Below, piece by piece: positions 43,882 to 53,666 of a DNA stretch of 64,000 bases. Each line of letters opens with the position of its first letter. Position 1 is the stretch's first letter. A program made the translations under genes and the position numbers. The DNA is from Marinobacterium litorale DSM 23545 (GTDB lineage Bacteria; Pseudomonadota; Gammaproteobacteria; Pseudomonadales; Balneatricaceae): the NCBI RefSeq assembly GCF_000428985.1, contig NZ_AUAZ01000007.1, positions 62,001-126,000 on the forward strand. Direction: 5' to 3'. Under the pieces are notes generated by a model. The model worked only from the letters and a program-made list of their open reading frames with translations, did not search any database and had not been told where the DNA came from.

Positions 43882-44571
43882 ATGAAACTGCTGGTTGTCG
43901 AGGATGATCCGGATCTACGCCGTCAGCTGAATACCGGCCTGTCGGATCGAGGCTATACCGTAGAGGAAGCCTGCGACGGCGAAGACGCGCTCTATATGGG
44001 GCGCGAGTATCCCTACGATCTGGCCATTGTCGATATCGGTTTGCCCAAGCTCTCAGGCATCGAGCTGATCCAGCGCTGGCGCAGTCAGGGCATCAACTTT
44101 CCGATACTGATTCTGACCGCACGGGGTGATTGGCAGGATAAAGTCGAGGGGCTGGAAGCCGGTGCCGACGATTATTTAGTCAAACCCTTTCATACAGAAG
44201 AGCTGGCAGCGCGTCTCAATGCCCTCCTGAGACGGGCTGCTGGTCACGCGGTGCCTCAGCTCTGCTTTGGTCCGTTAACCCTGGATACCACGGCACGGAC
44301 CGTGGCGCTGAAAGGCCAGCCGGTCAAACTGACCAGCTATGAATACCGGACGCTTGAATATCTGGTGGTTAACGCCGGTAAAACAATCTCCAAGACCGAA
44401 CTGACCGAGCATCTGTATCATCAGGACTTTGATCGGGACTCCAATGTGCTGGAGGTCTTTATTCGGCGTTTACGTCAGAAGCTGGACCCGGACCAGACGC
44501 TGCAGCCGATCGAGACCGTGCGGGGTCTGGGTTATCGCTTTGTTCTGCAGGCCGATGACAACGGCGGATGA
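43882..44571 (+). CDS. OmpR/PhoP-family response regulator
   Basis: The 229-residue protein has a receiver domain with acidic EDD at 7-9, phospho-acceptor Asp51 (VDIGLPK) and Lys101 (LVKPF), then a winged-helix output domain with SYEYRTLEYLVVNAGKTISKTELTEHLY and the wing VRGLGYRF. It most resembles the PhoP/QseB branch. It overlaps the kinase start by four bases and follows the PepSY gene. The signal and regulon are unknown. Confidence 0.93.
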   Translation: MKLLVVEDDPDLRRQLNTGLSDRGYTVEEACDGEDALYMGREYPYDLAIVDIGLPKLSGIELIQRWRSQGINFPILILTARGDWQDKVEGLEAGADDYLVKPFHTEELAARLNALLRRAAGHAVPQLCFGPLTLDTTARTVALKGQPVKLTSYEYRTLEYLVVNAGKTISKTELTEHLYHQDFDRDSNVLEVFIRRLRQKLDPDQTLQPIETVRGLGYRFVLQADDNGG

Positions 44572-45938
44572 CATTTTCCTCCCTGATTCCCCGATCCCTG
44601 AAGGCGCGTCTGTTCTGGGCGTCAGTCGTGCTTCTGCCGGTGGTCACTCTGTTTGCTGGCGCGGCACTGCAGCGCGCTTTTCACAACAGTCTTAAGGCCT
44701 CCGAGGCCAGTCAGGCGCGGCTGCATGTGTATCTGCTGCTGGGTGAGGCGGAGCTGCGAGACGGTCAGCTCTGGCTTCCTAACAGCGTGCAGGAACCGCG
44801 TTTCAGTCAGGTTCAATCAGGGCTGTATGCCAGCGTTCACGCGCGCGGGGGCGAACTACTCTGGCGATCACCCTCTGCGGAATTACTGTCAGAGGAGCTG
44901 CTGGGCCGACTTGCGGTGAGCAACCTGGAGCCGGGCCAAACCCTGTTTACTCATCTGGCGGGAACGGGCCTGTTTGTCTTTCAGTATCCGGTGGTTTGGG
45001 AAGTCGAGGGCGGTGAACGCCACTTTTTGGTTTCCGTACTTCACACCGATGCCAGTGTAGAGCGCGAGATGCAGGCGTTTGCCACTCAGCTCTGGGGTTG
45101 GCTGGGTGGCGTTTACCTGCTGGCACTGGTGGTTCAGTACCTGATCATGCGCTGGGGTCTCAAGCCTCTGGATCGGTTGGCTGAAGATCTGGAGTCGATC
45201 GAGCAGGGTCAATCGGAAAAACTCAAAGGCGCCTATCCGCTGGAAGTGCAGGCGGTGACCGATAACTTGAACCGGTTGATCGAAAGTGAACGGCGGCAGC
45301 GGGAACGTTATCGCAATACTCTGGGAGATCTGGCCCATAGCCTCAAGACGCCGTTGGCGGTGATCCGGGGCGCAGCGGATGAGGCGATAGATTCGGATCG
45401 TTACCGTCAGTTGGTCAGTGAACAGACCGCGCGCATGACGCAGATCGTGCAGTACCAACTTTCCCGTGCCGTCAAATCACCGGGAGGTGCGCTGGCCGCG
45501 CCTGTGCCGGTGGGTCCGGTGGTCTCCCGTATATTATCGGCCTTGTCCAAGGTCTACGCCGAGAAGTCGGTGGCTGTGCAGTGTGAGCTCGGTGAAGAGC
45601 TTAACTTCGCAGGCGACGAGCACGATCTGATGGAGCTACTGGGCAATATCCTGGAGAACGCCTTCAAGTATGGGCGGCATCAGATCGCCATCCGTGGCTG
45701 GATCGCCGATGGAGTACTCTGGTTGGAAGTCGCTGATGATGGCCCGGGGGTTAGTCCGGACCGTCGACAGACCATTCTGGAGCGCGGCGCCCGGCTGGAC
45801 TCCTCCGCGCCGGGCCAGGGCATTGGCCTATCGGTGGCCGTGGATATTCTCAGCAGTTACGACGGCGCGCTGGAGATCCGTGACAGCGATTCATTGCCAG
45901 GCGCCGCATTTCTTATTCAGTTGCCTACGTTGGCTTAA
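44568..45938 (+). CDS. PhoQ-like sensor histidine kinase
   Basis: The 456-residue inner-membrane kinase has two transmembrane helices (about 15-35 and 170-190) around a periplasmic sensor domain, a HAMP region, a HisKA domain with His257 (DLAHSLKTPLAV) and a HATPase domain (N box ENAFKYG, then DDGPGVSP and GQGIGLSVA). The order and motif spelling match the PhoQ subfamily. It should phosphorylate the regulator encoded just upstream. Confidence 0.92.
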   Translation: MTFSSLIPRSLKARLFWASVVLLPVVTLFAGAALQRAFHNSLKASEASQARLHVYLLLGEAELRDGQLWLPNSVQEPRFSQVQSGLYASVHARGGELLWRSPSAELLSEELLGRLAVSNLEPGQTLFTHLAGTGLFVFQYPVVWEVEGGERHFLVSVLHTDASVEREMQAFATQLWGWLGGVYLLALVVQYLIMRWGLKPLDRLAEDLESIEQGQSEKLKGAYPLEVQAVTDNLNRLIESERRQRERYRNTLGDLAHSLKTPLAVIRGAADEAIDSDRYRQLVSEQTARMTQIVQYQLSRAVKSPGGALAAPVPVGPVVSRILSALSKVYAEKSVAVQCELGEELNFAGDEHDLMELLGNILENAFKYGRHQIAIRGWIADGVLWLEVADDGPGVSPDRRQTILERGARLDSSAPGQGIGLSVAVDILSSYDGALEIRDSDSLPGAAFLIQLPTLA

Positions 45939-45985
45939 CATTCCAAGAACAATGTAATCTTTGATCAGACTTGCGATGCCAGGTT

Positions 45986-47326
45986 TTACAACGGCTTTAT
46001 GAATACCTTGGAGTTGCGCTGGAAGTTGTAGAGCTCTTTACGTTGCCCTGGCAATGAATCCAGCGGGGCGGCTCTGAAGCCGCGCTCCAGGAACCAGTGT
46101 GCAGTACGGGTGGTCAGCACAAACAGGGACTTAAGCCCCTGACTGCGGGCGTCATCCTCGATATGCTCCAGCAGCAAATCACCCCGTGCCCCACCGCGAT
46201 ACTCGTTGCTGATCGCGACACAGGCCAGCTCCCCCATACGGTCATCCTGGAACGGATAGAGTGCGGCACAGCCGATAATTGCGCCGTCGCGAACCACGAT
46301 GCTGAAGCGTTCGATTTCCGCCTCCAGCAGCTCCCGGGAGCGGCGTACCAGAATACCCCTCTCCTCCAGAGGCGCAATCAGTTCCAGAATCCCACCGACA
46401 TCCTCAATGGTGGCTGCGCGCACCTGCTCGTAGGATTCTTTGCTGATCATGGTACCGGTGCCATCGCGGGTAAACAGCTCGATCAGCAGTGAGCCGTCCT
46501 GCGCGTGGCTGACCAGGTGGCAGCGTGGTACGCCCTTATCGCAGGCATCGACCGCAGCCTGCAGCAGACAGGCGGTTTCGGTCCAGGGCGCTTCCGGGTC
46601 ATTGGCAACGCTGGTCTCATAGTGATGGACAAGTCGGCGTGCCGTCTCGGCCAACAGCTCACTGCGCAGCTCGCCGCTGGAGTCGCGAATCCCCTCCTGC
46701 TGGCCAAACAGAATCAGCTTGTCGGCTTTCAGTGCGACGGCAGTCCCGGTGGCCACTTCCTCGACGGACAGGTTGAACACTTCGCCGGTGGGCGAATAAC
46801 CCAGGTTGGAGATCAAAACGATATTGTTCAGGTCCAGCTGTTTCTGAATAGCCTGGCTATCGACCCGTCTGAGCTCGCCGGTATGGCCCATATCAACCCC
46901 GTCGAGCACACCCAACGGACGTGCGGTCACGAAGTTGCCGCCACAGACGCGGATGCGAGCGCCGTGCATGGGGGTGTTGGCCAGCCCCATGGAGAGCTGG
47001 GCCTCGATTTCGGTTCGCACGCGGCCGACGGCCTCAATCACGCAGCGCAGGGTCTGGCTGTCGGTCACCCGCTGGTCGTGGTGGAGACGCGTTTCCAGCC
47101 CGGCTTCCCGGGTGCGCTCATCGATCTGAGGACGCGCGCCATGTACCAGCACCAGCCGTACACCGAGGCTGTTCAGCAAGGCAATATCGTGCACGATGCT
47201 GGCCAGGCGACTGTCGTTGATCGCTTCACCGCCGAGCATCAGGACAAACGTCTTGCCCCGGTGCGCATGGATGTAGGGGGAAGAGTGGCGGAACCAGTTG
47301 ACGAAATCGAGTGTGGTGTCGTTCAC
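45986..47326 (-). CDS. argA: Amino-acid N-acetyltransferase (N-acetylglutamate synthase)
   Basis: The 446-residue protein has an N-terminal amino-acid-kinase-like domain (RGKTFVLMLGGEAI, VHGARPQID), which in this family binds the feedback inhibitor arginine, and a C-terminal GNAT domain (ACVAISNEYRGGARGDLLLEHIE). It makes N-acetylglutamate, the first step of arginine synthesis. The start is GTG at 47326 and gives the family's length (E. coli about 443). It lies 25 bp after argE on the same strand. Confidence 0.96.
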   Translation of the reverse strand: MNDTTLDFVNWFRHSSPYIHAHRGKTFVLMLGGEAINDSRLASIVHDIALLNSLGVRLVLVHGARPQIDERTREAGLETRLHHDQRVTDSQTLRCVIEAVGRVRTEIEAQLSMGLANTPMHGARIRVCGGNFVTARPLGVLDGVDMGHTGELRRVDSQAIQKQLDLNNIVLISNLGYSPTGEVFNLSVEEVATGTAVALKADKLILFGQQEGIRDSSGELRSELLAETARRLVHHYETSVANDPEAPWTETACLLQAAVDACDKGVPRCHLVSHAQDGSLLIELFTRDGTGTMISKESYEQVRAATIEDVGGILELIAPLEERGILVRRSRELLEAEIERFSIVVRDGAIIGCAALYPFQDDRMGELACVAISNEYRGGARGDLLLEHIEDDARSQGLKSLFVLTTRTAHWFLERGFRAAPLDSLPGQRKELYNFQRNSKVFIKPL

Positions 47327-47351
47327 GTGGGTAACCTGTCAGGGGGCCTGT

Positions 47352-48503
47352 TTAGAGGCAGTAGCGGGTAATCATCTGTTTGAGTATGTCGAGGGTCGGC
47401 TGGATCTGGTCCAGTGCCAGGAATTCATCGGGCTGATGAGCCTGATCGATGGAACCCGGCCCCATGACGATCGTATCCATCCCCAGTCCCTGAAGGAAGG
47501 GGGCTTCCGTACCGAACGCCACAGCCTCGCTGGTGTGGCCTGTGAGCTTTTCCGCCAATGCAACCAGCCCCTGAGTCTCCGGGTTTTCAAAGGGTGGAAT
47601 GCCCGGGAACAGGGAACGAGCCTCCAGCTTTACGCCGAAGCGCTCGCCCAATGGCAGCAAGCGTTCGCTGATCGCATCGCGCAGCCCTTCCATGGTCATG
47701 CCGGGCAGAGGGCGCAGGTCGAACTCCAGCTCACACTGGCCGCAAATTCGGTTGGGGTTATCGCCCCCGTGGATACAGCCAAAGTTCATGGTGGGGTAGT
47801 CGACGCGGAAGTGGCTGTTACGGTGGCGCTCTTTCAGTTCCTGGCGGAAGGCGGAAAGCTCGTTAAGCACGCCATGCATCGCATCAAGGGCATTGGCCCC
47901 CAGTGAAGGGTCTGAAGAGTGACCGGCCCGGCCTTCGATCCGCACGGCCTCCATCATCATCCCTTTATGCATCCGTACCGGGCGCAGGCTGGAAGGCTCG
48001 CCAATGATCGCTGCCCGCGCTTTCGGTTTACCCGCCTCGGCCAGCGCCCGGGCGCCGGACATGGAGCTCTCCTCATCGGCGGTCGCCAGGATGATAAGAG
48101 GCTGTTTGAGCGGCTGATCGGCAAACTCTTTGGCCGCTTCTATCGCCAGCGCCAGAAAACCTTTCATATCGCAGGTGCCTAGCCCATACAGGCGCTGGTC
48201 ACGCTCGACCATCCGAAACGGATCGCTGAGCCAGAGTTCCGGGTCACAGGGTACAGTGTCGGTATGGCCGGACAGGACCAGTCCACCGGAGCCTGAGCCC
48301 AATGTGGCGATCAGGTTGGCTTTGTTCTTTTCTCCGGGTACGGGCATCACCTCACAGTTAAAGCCCAGCCCGTCCAACCAGGTGTGCAGGTGCTCGATAA
48401 CGGCCAGATTGCTCTGATCCCACTGTGGTGTGGTTGAGCTGATAGAGGGTGCGGCGATCAGTTCGCGCAGCATCGCCAGAGCGTTGGGTGTAGTGCGAGA
48501 CAT
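47352..48503 (-). CDS. argE: Acetylornithine deacetylase
   Basis: The 383-residue M20-family metallohydrolase releases ornithine from N-acetylornithine. Metal-ligand motifs include SGHTDTVP, GTCDMKGFLA and TADEESSMSGA. The dimerisation domain contains RAGHSSDPSLGANA. It is upstream of argA on the minus strand, so argE-argA form an operon, as in Pseudomonas. Confidence 0.95.
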   Translation of the reverse strand: MSRTTPNALAMLRELIAAPSISSTTPQWDQSNLAVIEHLHTWLDGLGFNCEVMPVPGEKNKANLIATLGSGSGGLVLSGHTDTVPCDPELWLSDPFRMVERDQRLYGLGTCDMKGFLALAIEAAKEFADQPLKQPLIILATADEESSMSGARALAEAGKPKARAAIIGEPSSLRPVRMHKGMMMEAVRIEGRAGHSSDPSLGANALDAMHGVLNELSAFRQELKERHRNSHFRVDYPTMNFGCIHGGDNPNRICGQCELEFDLRPLPGMTMEGLRDAISERLLPLGERFGVKLEARSLFPGIPPFENPETQGLVALAEKLTGHTSEAVAFGTEAPFLQGLGMDTIVMGPGSIDQAHQPDEFLALDQIQPTLDILKQMITRYCL

Positions 48504-48585
48504 GATGGACTCCGCTCGTTGGCTGAAGGGTCAGCATGGGCAAAGCGATATTGTGCAGGCTTTACCGTGCAGCGTCCATTATAGA

Positions 48586-48610
48586 CGCCGACCGCCCAGG
48601 GCGGTCGGCG
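48586..48610 (-). terminator. Strong hairpin between pit and argE
   Basis: CGCCGACCGC and GCGGTCGGCG make a perfect 10-bp GC-rich stem with a five-base loop, 15 bp past the pit stop on the minus strand. There is no T run. On the minus strand it is followed by TATAAT (48583-48578), a possible -10 for argE. It may separate the two transcription units. Confidence 0.5.
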
Positions 48611-48625
48611 CAGAGGGCCCGGGGA

Positions 48626-49891
48626 TCAGGAAAAGATGCCCTTGAGCATGAAGAAGAACAGGATAGAGAGCAGTGCGCCGGCGGGCAGGGTAACGACCCA
48701 GGACACGAAGATTGTGCCTACCACCCTCAGGTTCAGAGCGGCCATACCCCGTGCGATACCGACCCCGAGTACGGCGCCGACCAGCGTATGGGTGGTGGAG
48801 ATCGGTAGCCCGGTGCCCGACGCGACCACAACGGTCGAAGCGGCCGCCAGTGTTGCCGCAAACCCACGGCTCGGGGTTAGCTCGGTGATATTGGTACCCA
48901 CCGTCGCGATAACCTTATGACCGTACATGACAAGCCCTGCCACGATGCCGCCGCCGCCGAGCAGGAGAATCCATGCCGGCATGGCCGATTTCTGCGCCAC
49001 ACCGCCATCGGCAGCAACGACGCCGACCACGGCCGCGAGCGGGCCCACCGCGTTGGCCACGTCATTGGAGCCGTGGGCGAACGCCATGGCACAGGCGGTA
49101 AACAGCATCAGGATACCGAATACCTTTTCCACACTGGTGAAGTGATACTCTTTGTCCGCCTTGGGGTCTTCCTTGATACGGCGCAGCATAAAGACGCCCA
49201 GCGCCATTACGCCCAGCGCTACAACCGCAGATATCAGCGCGCTCTGACCCCAGCTAAGATGAAGACCGATGTGCTTGAGCCCCTTGGTGAAGGTAACCAT
49301 CGCAACGATAAAACCCACCAGGAACATGTAAAAAGGCACATAGCGCTTGGCATTACTGAACGGGTCGTTGGTGTCAAAGATCAGCCTTTGTACGCTCCTG
49401 AAGAGCACAAACCCGATAATACCGGCAGTGACGGGCGAGACGACCCAACTGGCAACGATGGTTCCGACCTTGCCCCAGTGCACCGCCTCCACGGAAATTC
49501 CCACCGCCGCAAAGCCAACGATGGCACCGACGATAGAGTGGGTCGTCGACACAGGCCAGCCGAAGTGGGTGGCGACCAGCAGCCAGACACCGGCCGCCAG
49601 CAGTGAAGCAAGCATGCCGTACACCAGCAGCTCCGGACTACCAGCGAGAATACCGGGCTCGATAATCCCCTTCCGGATGGTTGCGGTTACCGCGCCACCG
49701 GCCAGGTAGGCGCCGGCGAACTCAAACAGAATAGCGATGATGATCGCTTGCTTAAGCGTGATCGCGCGTGAGCCAACCGAAGTGCCCATGGCATTGGCCA
49801 CGTCGTTGGCACCCACGCCCCAGGCCATGAAAAAACCGAAGACGCAGGCCAGGATGACAAAGATCTCACCGTGCTGAACTATGATTTCCAT
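48626..49891 (-). CDS. pit: Low-affinity inorganic phosphate transporter
   Basis: The 421-residue membrane protein has about ten hydrophobic helices and the two inverted PHO4/PiT signatures: GANDVANAMGTSVGSRAIT in the N-terminal half and HGSNDVANAVGPLA in the C-terminal half. It imports phosphate (probably as a metal-phosphate) driven by the proton gradient. The upstream DUF47 gene in the same operon is its usual partner. Confidence 0.94.
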   Translation of the reverse strand: MEIIVQHGEIFVILACVFGFFMAWGVGANDVANAMGTSVGSRAITLKQAIIIAILFEFAGAYLAGGAVTATIRKGIIEPGILAGSPELLVYGMLASLLAAGVWLLVATHFGWPVSTTHSIVGAIVGFAAVGISVEAVHWGKVGTIVASWVVSPVTAGIIGFVLFRSVQRLIFDTNDPFSNAKRYVPFYMFLVGFIVAMVTFTKGLKHIGLHLSWGQSALISAVVALGVMALGVFMLRRIKEDPKADKEYHFTSVEKVFGILMLFTACAMAFAHGSNDVANAVGPLAAVVGVVAADGGVAQKSAMPAWILLLGGGGIVAGLVMYGHKVIATVGTNITELTPSRGFAATLAAASTVVVASGTGLPISTTHTLVGAVLGVGIARGMAALNLRVVGTIFVSWVVTLPAGALLSILFFFMLKGIFS

Positions 49892-49912
49892 TGGTTCCTC
49901 GTTCGACAGCTA

Positions 49913-50590
49913 TTAACGGGCCAGAAGCAGCTGCAGACGGCTGCCTACCTGTTGTGCGCGGTTTGCCAGGTCTCCGACCCAGCTGATGATCTGGTAAAGA
50001 AACATCACATCGACCGGATACAGGTCACGCTCTACGGCGAACAGGGCACCGCGCAGATCGCGCTCGTGCTTGTCTGCTTCGTATTCAAGGCGGTCCAGTT
50101 CGGTCAGCAGCTTCTCGACCACCTCGATCTCATGGCCACGGAAGCCCGATGTCACCAGCTCGTCGAGCTCATGAAGCGCTTTCCTGGCCTGGTCGGTGGC
50201 TTGGAGTGCCGTATCGAGGAGTTTGAGCATACCTCCCTGCAGAGCGACGGGAATCGTCATTTGCCGACCCAACACCAGCCCGGCGATATCCTTGGCTTTA
50301 TTGGCGATCTTGTCCTGCATACGGATCAGATCGAGCAGGTCGGTGCGAGGGACGGGCAGGAACAGGTTGCCTGGGAGGTTCTGGCGAATCTCTCGCTTGA
50401 TGGCGTCTGCCTGGTGCTCCAGTTCGGTAACCTGCCGTTGGTGCTCAGCGGCTTTCTCCCAGTCCTCCTCGATCACCGCCTGGAAAAACGGGACGAGTTC
50501 AGCGGCGCTTGCCTGCGCCTTATCGATATGTTCCTGCATCGGCATGAAGGGAGAACGGGCGAACATCTGGAAAAGGGGGCTGTTTACCAT
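49913..50590 (-). CDS. DUF47/TIGR00153 phosphate-transport accessory protein
   Basis: The 225-residue helical protein begins MVNSPLFQMFARSPFMPMQEHI and belongs to the PhoU-like DUF47 family (TIGR00153). It has the conserved TELEHQADAIKREIRQNL and LIRMQDKIANKAKDIAGLV helices. The ATG at 50590 fits homologues; the longer frame to 50671 is rejected. It sits 21 bp before pit and probably regulates that transporter. Confidence 0.92.
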   Translation of the reverse strand: MVNSPLFQMFARSPFMPMQEHIDKAQASAAELVPFFQAVIEEDWEKAAEHQRQVTELEHQADAIKREIRQNLPGNLFLPVPRTDLLDLIRMQDKIANKAKDIAGLVLGRQMTIPVALQGGMLKLLDTALQATDQARKALHELDELVTSGFRGHEIEVVEKLLTELDRLEYEADKHERDLRGALFAVERDLYPVDVMFLYQIISWVGDLANRAQQVGSRLQLLLAR

Positions 50591-50790
50591 TGATGTGTAC
50601 CTGATTTTTTGCCGGTTGGAATTGGGGCGAAGTATACGTATGAAACCCGCTTTTTTGTAATAAAAGCGCAATTAAACTGTCATAACTCATCTAAATATCG
50701 CCGAATTTGGGGATTGGACATGGATGCCTGGTTGGTGCCCGGTCTTATCGGACCTAAAATGGAATAAAACCAACTCAGTGGAGCCAAGTA

Positions 50791-51849
50791 ATGGGAGCGG
50801 AAACAGAACTGAAACTGGCCATTTTGCCGGAATATGCGCAGGACGTGGCCGGTCTGGCCCTGCCGGGGGCCGGTGAGAAGGAGCCGGGAGACGCTCTGGA
50901 ACTGACCAATATTTACTACGATACTCCAGGCTGTGACCTCCATCTGGCCCGCTCGGCGCTGAGGATTCGGCGTCAGGGGGCGGGCTACATCCAGACACTG
51001 AAGAGTGCAGGTAATGGCCAAGCGGGGCTGTCTATCCGCAACGAATGGGAGTGGCCCCGTGATGAGCCGACACTGGACCGTGCGGTATTGGCAGACCATC
51101 TGCCGGATTCACTAACGGGGGGCGAAGGACTCTTACAAACGCTGGTCCCTGTTTTTGAGACTAATTTCCAGCGCCGGATTGTGATGCTTGAGGGTGATGA
51201 AGCCGGTGGCTGGCGTGTCGAGATGGCGTTCGACCAGGGCGAGATCCTGGCCGGTGGTCGCTCTGAACCGATCTGTGAAATCGAGCTGGAACTCAAGCGC
51301 GGCACACCGGATTGCCTGTTCCAGCTGGCTTCCGAAATTGCGCGCCAGTTGCCGGTGCAGGTGTTGGATGCCAGTAAAGCACAGCGCGGCTATCGACTTG
51401 CCGGGCATGACGTGCACGCGTTGCCACAGGTCAACGTGGAGTTTCAGAACAGCGAAACCTTCACACTGGTGTCTCTGATATCCGCGTGCCTTAAGGCGTG
51501 GCCGCCGCTGTTGGACGCCGCGTTTGCGGGCGACGAAGTTGCACTGGGGCGGTTGGTGAAAACCCTGGATCTGTTGCTGGTGGCGCTGGAGTCTCTGCCC
51601 GAAGTGGCGGAGCATTGCCAGGTCTTGATTTCCCAGTATCAGCGGTTACGTTCGGAGGTGGCGCGCGCCCACGACTGGCGGCTGTTGAGCTGTATGCCTG
51701 CCGCCTGGAAGGCACAGCGCAAGCAGGAAGCAAAATCGCATCTGGAGGGGCTGCGCCACAAGACCCTGCCGGGGCAGCTGGCGCTGGCGACAGGCGAGCT
51801 GCTGTGGCAGATGGCCGAAGATGCAGAAGGGGATGTGAATGAGCGCTGA
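50791..51849 (+). CDS. CYTH domain triphosphatase
   Basis: The 352-residue protein begins with the CYTH signature ExExK (ETELKL at 4-9) and has the family's basic and acidic tunnel residues (ALRIRRQ, QTLKSAG, EIELELKRG). The region after about residue 220 resembles a shortened CHAD-like helical domain. E. coli YgiF of this family hydrolyses inorganic triphosphate, the likely activity here. GGAG precedes the ATG. It overlaps the asparaginase gene by 11 bp. Confidence 0.87.
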   Translation: MGAETELKLAILPEYAQDVAGLALPGAGEKEPGDALELTNIYYDTPGCDLHLARSALRIRRQGAGYIQTLKSAGNGQAGLSIRNEWEWPRDEPTLDRAVLADHLPDSLTGGEGLLQTLVPVFETNFQRRIVMLEGDEAGGWRVEMAFDQGEILAGGRSEPICEIELELKRGTPDCLFQLASEIARQLPVQVLDASKAQRGYRLAGHDVHALPQVNVEFQNSETFTLVSLISACLKAWPPLLDAAFAGDEVALGRLVKTLDLLLVALESLPEVAEHCQVLISQYQRLRSEVARAHDWRLLSCMPAAWKAQRKQEAKSHLEGLRHKTLPGQLALATGELLWQMAEDAEGDVNER

Positions 51850-52846
51850 GCTGCTGGTCATCCACACCGGGGGAACGATCGGCATGATGCCGGGCCCCGC
51901 GGGCCTCGAGCCGGTCCAGGGGTTCGAGCGCATGGTGCGTGAGCGGCTGGGTGCTCGCCTCGGTGCGCTGCCGACTTTCGATTTTATCGAGTTGGAGCCA
52001 CTGATCGACAGCGCAGAGCTATCTCCCGGCCACTGGGCTCAGCTCGTTGCCTTGATTGAACAGCATCTGGTGCAGTATCGCGGGATCGTGATTCTGCACG
52101 GTACCGATACCCTGGCATATACCGCTGCGGCGCTCTCCTTCATGCTTGCCGGTCTGGACCGACCGGTGATTCTGACCGGATCCCAGATTCCTTTGCACAA
52201 CAGCCGTAATGATGCGGAAGGACATCTGCTGGGGGCGCTGGAGTTGGCGGCGCGACCTGAAATCCACGAGGTGGCTATCTACTTTAATGGACGCTTGTTG
52301 AGAGGTAACCGGGCCACCAAGATGGATGCCGGAGCCATGGCTGCGTTCGACTCGCCCAACTTTCCGGAACTGGCAACTCTGGGCATCGATCTGGCTTTAA
52401 ATGAACAGCTGCTTTTGCCTGCCGGTACGCCGAAGTTTTCAGTCGCCACTTGCGACGCCGATTCGGTGGCCGTACTGCGTCTGTTTCCGGGCTTGAGCGC
52501 TGGCCAGCTCCAGGCGATGCTGGGCCAGGCTCACTGCCGCGCCCTGATCCTGCAGTGCTATGGCGTGGGCAATGCACCGGTCAGTCAGCCGGGCTGGCTG
52601 GAAACGCTGGAGGCCGCGGTTGCGGCGGGTAAGGTGGTAGTCAATATCAGCCAGTGCTACCGCGGAGCGGTCGTCCCTTCAACCTATGCGACCGGCTCTG
52701 CGCTGGAACGGGTGGGGGTCATTGCGGGAAACGACATGACGCTGGAAGCCGCTTTCGGCAAGCTGCACTGGTTGCTGGCTGCCGGTCATAGCGCGGCCGA
52801 GATTGCCGGGCTGATGCAACGTTCCATCTGCGGGGAGATGGGTTAG
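51839..52846 (+). CDS. ansA: L-asparaginase (type I, cytosolic)
   Basis: The 335-residue enzyme has both asparaginase threonine motifs: VIHTGGTIGM (first catalytic Thr near residue 12) and ILHGTDTLAYTA (second Thr with Asp). The absence of a signal peptide and the overall length indicate the cytosolic type I enzyme. It hydrolyses asparagine to aspartate and ammonia. The start lies inside the CYTH gene's last codons, so translation is coupled. Confidence 0.92.
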   Translation: MSAELLVIHTGGTIGMMPGPAGLEPVQGFERMVRERLGARLGALPTFDFIELEPLIDSAELSPGHWAQLVALIEQHLVQYRGIVILHGTDTLAYTAAALSFMLAGLDRPVILTGSQIPLHNSRNDAEGHLLGALELAARPEIHEVAIYFNGRLLRGNRATKMDAGAMAAFDSPNFPELATLGIDLALNEQLLLPAGTPKFSVATCDADSVAVLRLFPGLSAGQLQAMLGQAHCRALILQCYGVGNAPVSQPGWLETLEAAVAAGKVVVNISQCYRGAVVPSTYATGSALERVGVIAGNDMTLEAAFGKLHWLLAAGHSAAEIAGLMQRSICGEMG

Positions 52847-52848
52847 CG

Positions 52849-52876
52849 AACCGGGCAGCGCAGGGACTGCCCGGTT
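52849..52876. terminator. Bidirectional hairpin between ansA and aapP
   Basis: AACCGGGCAG and CTGCCCGGTT form a perfect 10-bp stem with an eight-base loop. It begins two bases after the ansA stop and ends eight bases before the convergent aapP stop. T residues after each arm are few. Confidence 0.65.
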
Positions 52877-52884
52877 TCGAGGCC

Positions 52885-53649
52885 TCAGTGGTTGAGGATC
52901 TGGCTGAGGAACATTTGGGTACGCTCATGCTGCGGGTTGTTGAAGAACTCGTGGGGCGGGTTCTCCTCAATGATCTGACCGCCATCCATAAAGATAACCC
53001 TGTCTGCCACGGTTTTGGCAAAGCCCATCTCGTGAGTTACGCAGAGCATGGTCATCCCCTCCTGGGCCAGCTCGATCATGACATCGAGCACTTCCTTGAT
53101 CATCTCGGGGTCCAGGGCGGAGGTTGGTTCGTCAAACAGCATCACATCCGGATTCATACACAGGGAACGGGCGATCGCTACACGCTGCTGCTGCCCCCCG
53201 GAGAGCTGGCCGGGAAACTTCTTGGCCTGCTCCGGGATTTTTACACGTTCCAGGTATTTCATGGCGGTGGCTTCGGCTTCCTTGCGTGGAATCTTCTTCA
53301 CCCAGATGGGTGCCAGCACGCAGTTCTCCAACACGGTCAGGTGGGGGAACAGGTTAAAGTGCTGGAACACCATGCCCACATCCTTGCGGATCGCTTCGAT
53401 CTTCTTCACGTCCTGTGTCAGCGGCACGCCGTTGACGATAATGTCCCCCTGTTGGTGCTCCTCCAGGCGGTTTATGCATCGGATCATGGTGGACTTGCCA
53501 GAGCCGGACGGTCCGCAGATAACGATGCGTTCGCCTTTCTTAACTTCCAGGTTGATGTTTTTCAGTACGTGGAACTCACCGTACCACTTGTTCATGTTAC
53601 GCAGCTCGATCATCAGCTGCTCATCGGAATGGGTTACCGCGTCACTCAT
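52885..53649 (-). CDS. aapP: General amino-acid ABC transporter ATP-binding protein
   Basis: The 254-residue ATPase has Walker [10 protein letters not shown], signature [15 protein letters not shown] and Walker [16 protein letters not shown]. It energises the AapQM permease pair for polar amino-acid uptake. The ATG at 53649 has GGAG eight bases upstream; the TTG at 53664 is only a frame extension. The gene is the last of aapJ-Q-M-P. Confidence 0.94.
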   Translation of the reverse strand: MSDAVTHSDEQLMIELRNMNKWYGEFHVLKNINLEVKKGERIVICGPSGSGKSTMIRCINRLEEHQQGDIIVNGVPLTQDVKKIEAIRKDVGMVFQHFNLFPHLTVLENCVLAPIWVKKIPRKEAEATAMKYLERVKIPEQAKKFPGQLSGGQQQRVAIARSLCMNPDVMLFDEPTSALDPEMIKEVLDVMIELAQEGMTMLCVTHEMGFAKTVADRVIFMDGGQIIEENPPHEFFNNPQHERTQMFLSQILNH

Positions 53650-53666
53650 TGTCTTAATCTCCAAAA

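Noticed and set aside
50677..50683. CTGTCAT resembling half a Pho box upstream of the DUF47-pit operon
   Set aside because: No second heptamer at the expected 11-bp period, so a PhoB site is not supported.
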